Source of the DNA: Dioscorea cayenensis subsp. rotundata
Lineage: Eukaryota; Streptophyta; Magnoliopsida; Dioscoreales; Dioscoreaceae
Length of the DNA stretch: 64,000 bases
Direction: 5' to 3'
NCBI RefSeq assembly: GCF_009730915.1
Contig: NC_052477.1
Coordinates: 434,001-498,000 of the forward strand
The number at the start of each line of letters is the position of its first letter. The stretch's first letter is position 1. This document shows positions 61,059 through 64,000 of the stretch, one piece after another. The translations under genes were made by a program, and so were the position numbers. The notes beneath the pieces are model-generated. The model did not search any database, was not told the origin of the DNA, and saw nothing but the letters and a program-made list of their open reading frames with translations.

Positions 61059-61359
61059 TTTTAAAAAAAAAATGGATAAACCACTTCTATTGAAAACAGG
61101 GAACAATATAACAAACTCTACTATAAGTAGAGCAGGAAACAACAAGGAACAAGAGGTAAATAAAAACACCACTAGATGTGGTTACAAAAGAGTGCCACAA
61201 GAAAAGCACAAAAAACAGAAGGAGGAACACATCCTTCAAGCCCTCTGCCAAGACCTCTAACCTGTGCTCAGATCCTGTGCCTCCCTGGACACCGAAATCC
61301 TTAAAGACTCCTCAGCTCGATGTCCCAGAAACTCCAGACTACGACGAATGCTTGCCATC
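61059..61359 (-). mobile_element. Short LINE-tail insertion with clear target duplication
   Basis: 301 bp beginning with a T/A tract and atggataaaccacttctatt, flanked by an 11-bp perfect duplication, TATATCATTTT (61048-61058 and 61360-61370). The T-tract abuts the left duplication, as expected for a minus-strand poly(A) insertion by target-primed reverse transcription. It holds only 3' sequence of the element, so it is either a strongly 5'-truncated LINE or a SINE sharing the LINE tail. Confidence 0.85.
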
Positions 61360-61370
61360 TATATCATTTT

Positions 61371-62480
61371 GAATTTTCCTATAGAGACTTAGGATTTTGC
61401 TTTTTTTGTCTCTAATAATATACTCCTAATTGGAGTGAGCTTATGTTGTTTGGCAATCATGCATCTTGATTGGGGTAGGATAAGCAAGATTATTTTTTGA
61501 CTCATCATGTACTATTCATTGGATTTGGTTACCCAAAACATTCTTTGTTAGAATCTCAAATATTGTATGCTCCCTTGTTTCATATTAGCTGTTACATTTA
61601 AAAAATAATAATAATAATCAAAAATCAAATTACTCATCACTTTTAAAAGTTTTATAAGCATTAATAAATTTTTTTTCTAATTTTACCCTTATTCTTGTTT
61701 ACAAAGAAGTGAATGTATTAGTATGTGTAAAAGAACTTTAATAAAGGTTAAAGCGTCTTATCATACAATATTTTTTTAAATTTAGAAATTTTAATAATAA
61801 TTTTAATATTTATACAAAGCCTAAATGTGACAATTAAAATTAAAAAGGCTGGAGTACAATGTTATTAACCAAAACCCTTTGAATAGGGAGACTAATTGGG
61901 TGGGATGGCAAAAAATTTAAAGACTTCATGTAGCTCCTCAAGTAAAAAAGTTTCTAGAGGACAATGCTCCATATATGGCCGGCCGCACTCCAAAATTCTA
62001 CTATTATTATAGCCTCAAGGTAAGTATTGAAACAACCACTATTAGTGTAGTGGTATGTTATTAGGATAGTGAATGTGCTGGCCCAGAGTCGAATTCATAG
62101 GTCAGCAGTTGTTATAGTATTATTTATTCACTGTTCATGGGCCCCATATGAGAGGATGTCGTTCCCCTTCCCTCCAGAGTTGTAGGGCAGGAGATTTGTT
62201 AACTTGGTTTGATTTCTGAAATATCTTCTGGGCATGCACATGGTAGGAATCTAATTGCCCCATGTGATGTCTGGCCGAGTTAATAAATCTCTAGAGGGCC
62301 GTTAAGCCACCGTAATTGGTGCACTTCTATACCTGTCTGTCCGTTGACACTCCATTGTGGGGCGACGCCTGTGGCCTTTGTAAAAAGGGACCATTGAATG
62401 TGTTGACCCTTTTGTAATCTTGAGAATAACATAGATTGTATCTTGTGCAGATGCCTTAAAACCAGGAAATGTTGGAATTT
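61371..62480. other. Gene-free spacer
   Basis: AT-rich to about 61900, then less so. No coding frame, transposon end or structured RNA was recognised. Confidence 0.4.
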
Positions 62481-63330
62481 GGTTGCCTCTTATGGTGGTT
62501 TAAATTTTTATTTCAATGAAAGTCTCTCAATAGGAGACTGGCTTCTTAGGAAATGCAATGCAAGCATCAACAACTATCACATCGATGGGCTCCCATGCTT
62601 GGGGATCTAGAAATCTAAGTGTAATGTGGTTTTCAATGGACAACGACCCAATTGGTATATGATCTTCCATCACACAATTCATGAATTAGATGTTTTGCCG
62701 CTAGATCTCAAACTAAATTCAGGGAGTTTCTACCTTCTATGTACTCACAACAATGCATTAATATATTCTGTGATAACTCTTGGATTGATAGTGCCTCTGC
62801 ACTTGGCTTAAGTTTTGTCATTGTAACTAATAATAATCAAATTATCTTAGTTGCTCTTTTTCTTAGAACATCAAAAAAACAACAATCAAATTATCTTGAT
62901 AGATGCTTTATCAACTTTTGTTGAATGAATCTAACTAGTCTTCTTGATGAGATTGTTGCTTGTATGAAGTTTGCAACCAAGCATTGTTTTATCAGATTTT
63001 CTTTTTTAATAAAATAGATAAACCACAATTTTATTAAAAAAAAATAAAAAAAAAAAACACTACAAGCAAGATATATAAAAAACAACAAGAATTGTTTTAT
63101 CAAATTGTATCACCCTTATGGACTTAGTGTATGAAGAGTTTTTAGGCCACATTAAGGCATCTTGCTGAAACTATTAATGATTTTAAAAGTCTATTGTACT
63201 TTCATGGAATCAAAATTAATTACATTCCTCGAGATCTCAATATAATAGTTGATGCTTTTACCTGTTTTGGTCATATGAACCCAAAACTATCTCTATTTCA
63301 TTTGGGACTCCAATCACCTAATTAGCTAAT
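62481..63330 (+). mobile_element. Old retroelement remnant with an RNase H domain
   Basis: On the plus strand near 62750-62850 a frame reads CINIFCDNSWIDSASALGLS, the first strand of a plant LINE-type RNase H (RVT_3) domain with its catalytic Asp. Near 63210-63320 another reads INYIPRDLNIIVDAFT and LSLFHLGLQSP, the end of the same domain. Stops and frameshifts lie in between, and a later LINE tail (62999-63090) is inserted in the middle. It is on the opposite strand from the other LINE copies and seems to belong to a different family, since those copies end in zf-RVT without a visible RNase H. Confidence 0.6.
62999..63090 (-). mobile_element. 92-bp LINE-tail insertion with 16-bp target duplication
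   Basis: T-tract, then aataaaatagataaaccac and an A-rich run. It is flanked by ATTGTTTTATCAGATT (62983-62998) and the same sequence with one mismatch (63091-63106). One of the shortest clear copies of the tail. Confidence 0.8.
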
Positions 63331-64000
63331 CGAAATTGCTAATAGATCAGTTTTGCCTTTTTTTATTAGTGTTTAAGTGTTTCGGCTCACCTATATATAT
63401 TTTTTCTTTTTTAAATTTGTTGTGTTCAACTCTCTTGGGGGACAAAAGGGAGTGGTAAAGAAGATTGGGAAATAATAAACATATAATAAGGAGAAAATAG
63501 GGTGTTAGCATGTGAATTAAGTTACTCACAGTTAGTAAAAATTATAGGTGAACTGTTAGATGACATGGCAATTTTCCTTAAACTAAATTATCTTAAATTA
63601 AATTGCTTAGGAGTCAAGTTGCTAGTCATGCTTGGCAACCAAGGAAATGAGTCAAATGACATGCTTTGGTTAGTTCATATTAAAAGGTGCCATATTTTGT
63701 TCCCAAAATCTCTTATTTTTTTTTAATAAATTGGATAAAGCATGAGTTAATTCAAAAAGAAGAAAAATCCTACTATCTTAATCACGATGGATTTGGTCTA
63801 ATTGGAATTTATTTCCTCATTGTTTTTTGTGGTGGTTTGTGCAATTGATTCAAGTAATGAAAGTCAGTTATTTTTATTTTTTATTTTTTGAATAATAGAC
63901 GACAAGTGTCTTTTTTTTTTATGAATATAAACAGTACCAAACAACAATGGAACCCGGATGTACAATATATATACAGTATGAAAATAGTATAGGAATCCCG
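63331..64000. other. Spacer to the window end with a LINE tail at 63716
   Basis: A T-tract and aataaattggataaagcatg at 63716-63750 is another LINE tail in the same orientation; a further T-tract near 63911 followed by atgaatataaacagtacc may be one more, more diverged. No gene is visible. Confidence 0.45.

Noticed and set aside
1-64000. CRISPR arrays, phage or bacterial defence operons
   Set aside because: The window is clearly plant nuclear DNA. The direct repeats present are microsatellites without regular unique spacers.

Overview
The window is nuclear DNA from a flowering plant. The evidence is spliced genes with GT-AG introns, plant-only families (R2R3-MYB, NPF transporter, xyloglucan endotransglucosylase, CHX exchanger, POLTERGEIST-type phosphatase), AT-rich spacers full of (AT)n, (TG)n and (CTT)n microsatellites, and Copia, hAT, Harbinger-like and LINE elements. 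The species cannot be fixed from sequence alone. My impression leans towards a non-grass monocot such as a yam, but this is weak. A run of exactly 1000 N (43528-44527) is an assembly gap.

Layout from left to right. The end of an unrecognised minus-strand gene lies at 1-191. A MYB61/MYB86-clade transcription factor gene (2955-4193, +) follows, then 5 kb of spacer with decayed LINE pieces. Next is a small DUF1685 protein gene (9817-10741, +). Immediately downstream is a nested transposon: a hAT-like element (10893-17435) with an 8-bp target duplication, carrying broken ankyrin-repeat gene pieces, split by a complete but disabled Tork-like Copia retrotransposon (12018-17364). A nitrate/peptide family transporter gene (18098-20235, -) and an XTH gene (22296-23314, +) are recognisable over full length but carry single-base frameshifts in homopolymers. 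A plastid cyclophilin of the CYP20-2 type (23647-26209, -) sits head to head with a plastid START/COQ10-like protein gene (26553-29673, +). After 7 kb of low-complexity spacer comes a POL/PLL-type PP2C gene (36648-42803, +).

The right third is rich in transposons: three LINE copies (44622-51545, minus strand), a Harbinger-like MITE (45981-46304), an intact CHX cation/H+ exchanger gene (53032-55902, +), a probable long Gypsy-type LTR (57577-60750), an older RNase H-bearing retroelement remnant, and several short LINE tails. About a dozen insertions share a 3' end containing GTGGTTTATCC followed by an A-tract, and all lie on the minus strand.

The genes look like unrelated neighbours rather than a pathway. 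The one plausible functional pairing is the divergent plastid pair around 26210-26552. I found no CRISPR array, tRNA or rRNA gene, and no clear new multi-gene system. The most distinctive structures are the gene-fragment-carrying hAT element with its nested Copia, the one-sided LINE-tail series, and the clustering of homopolymer indels between about 12 and 23 kb.
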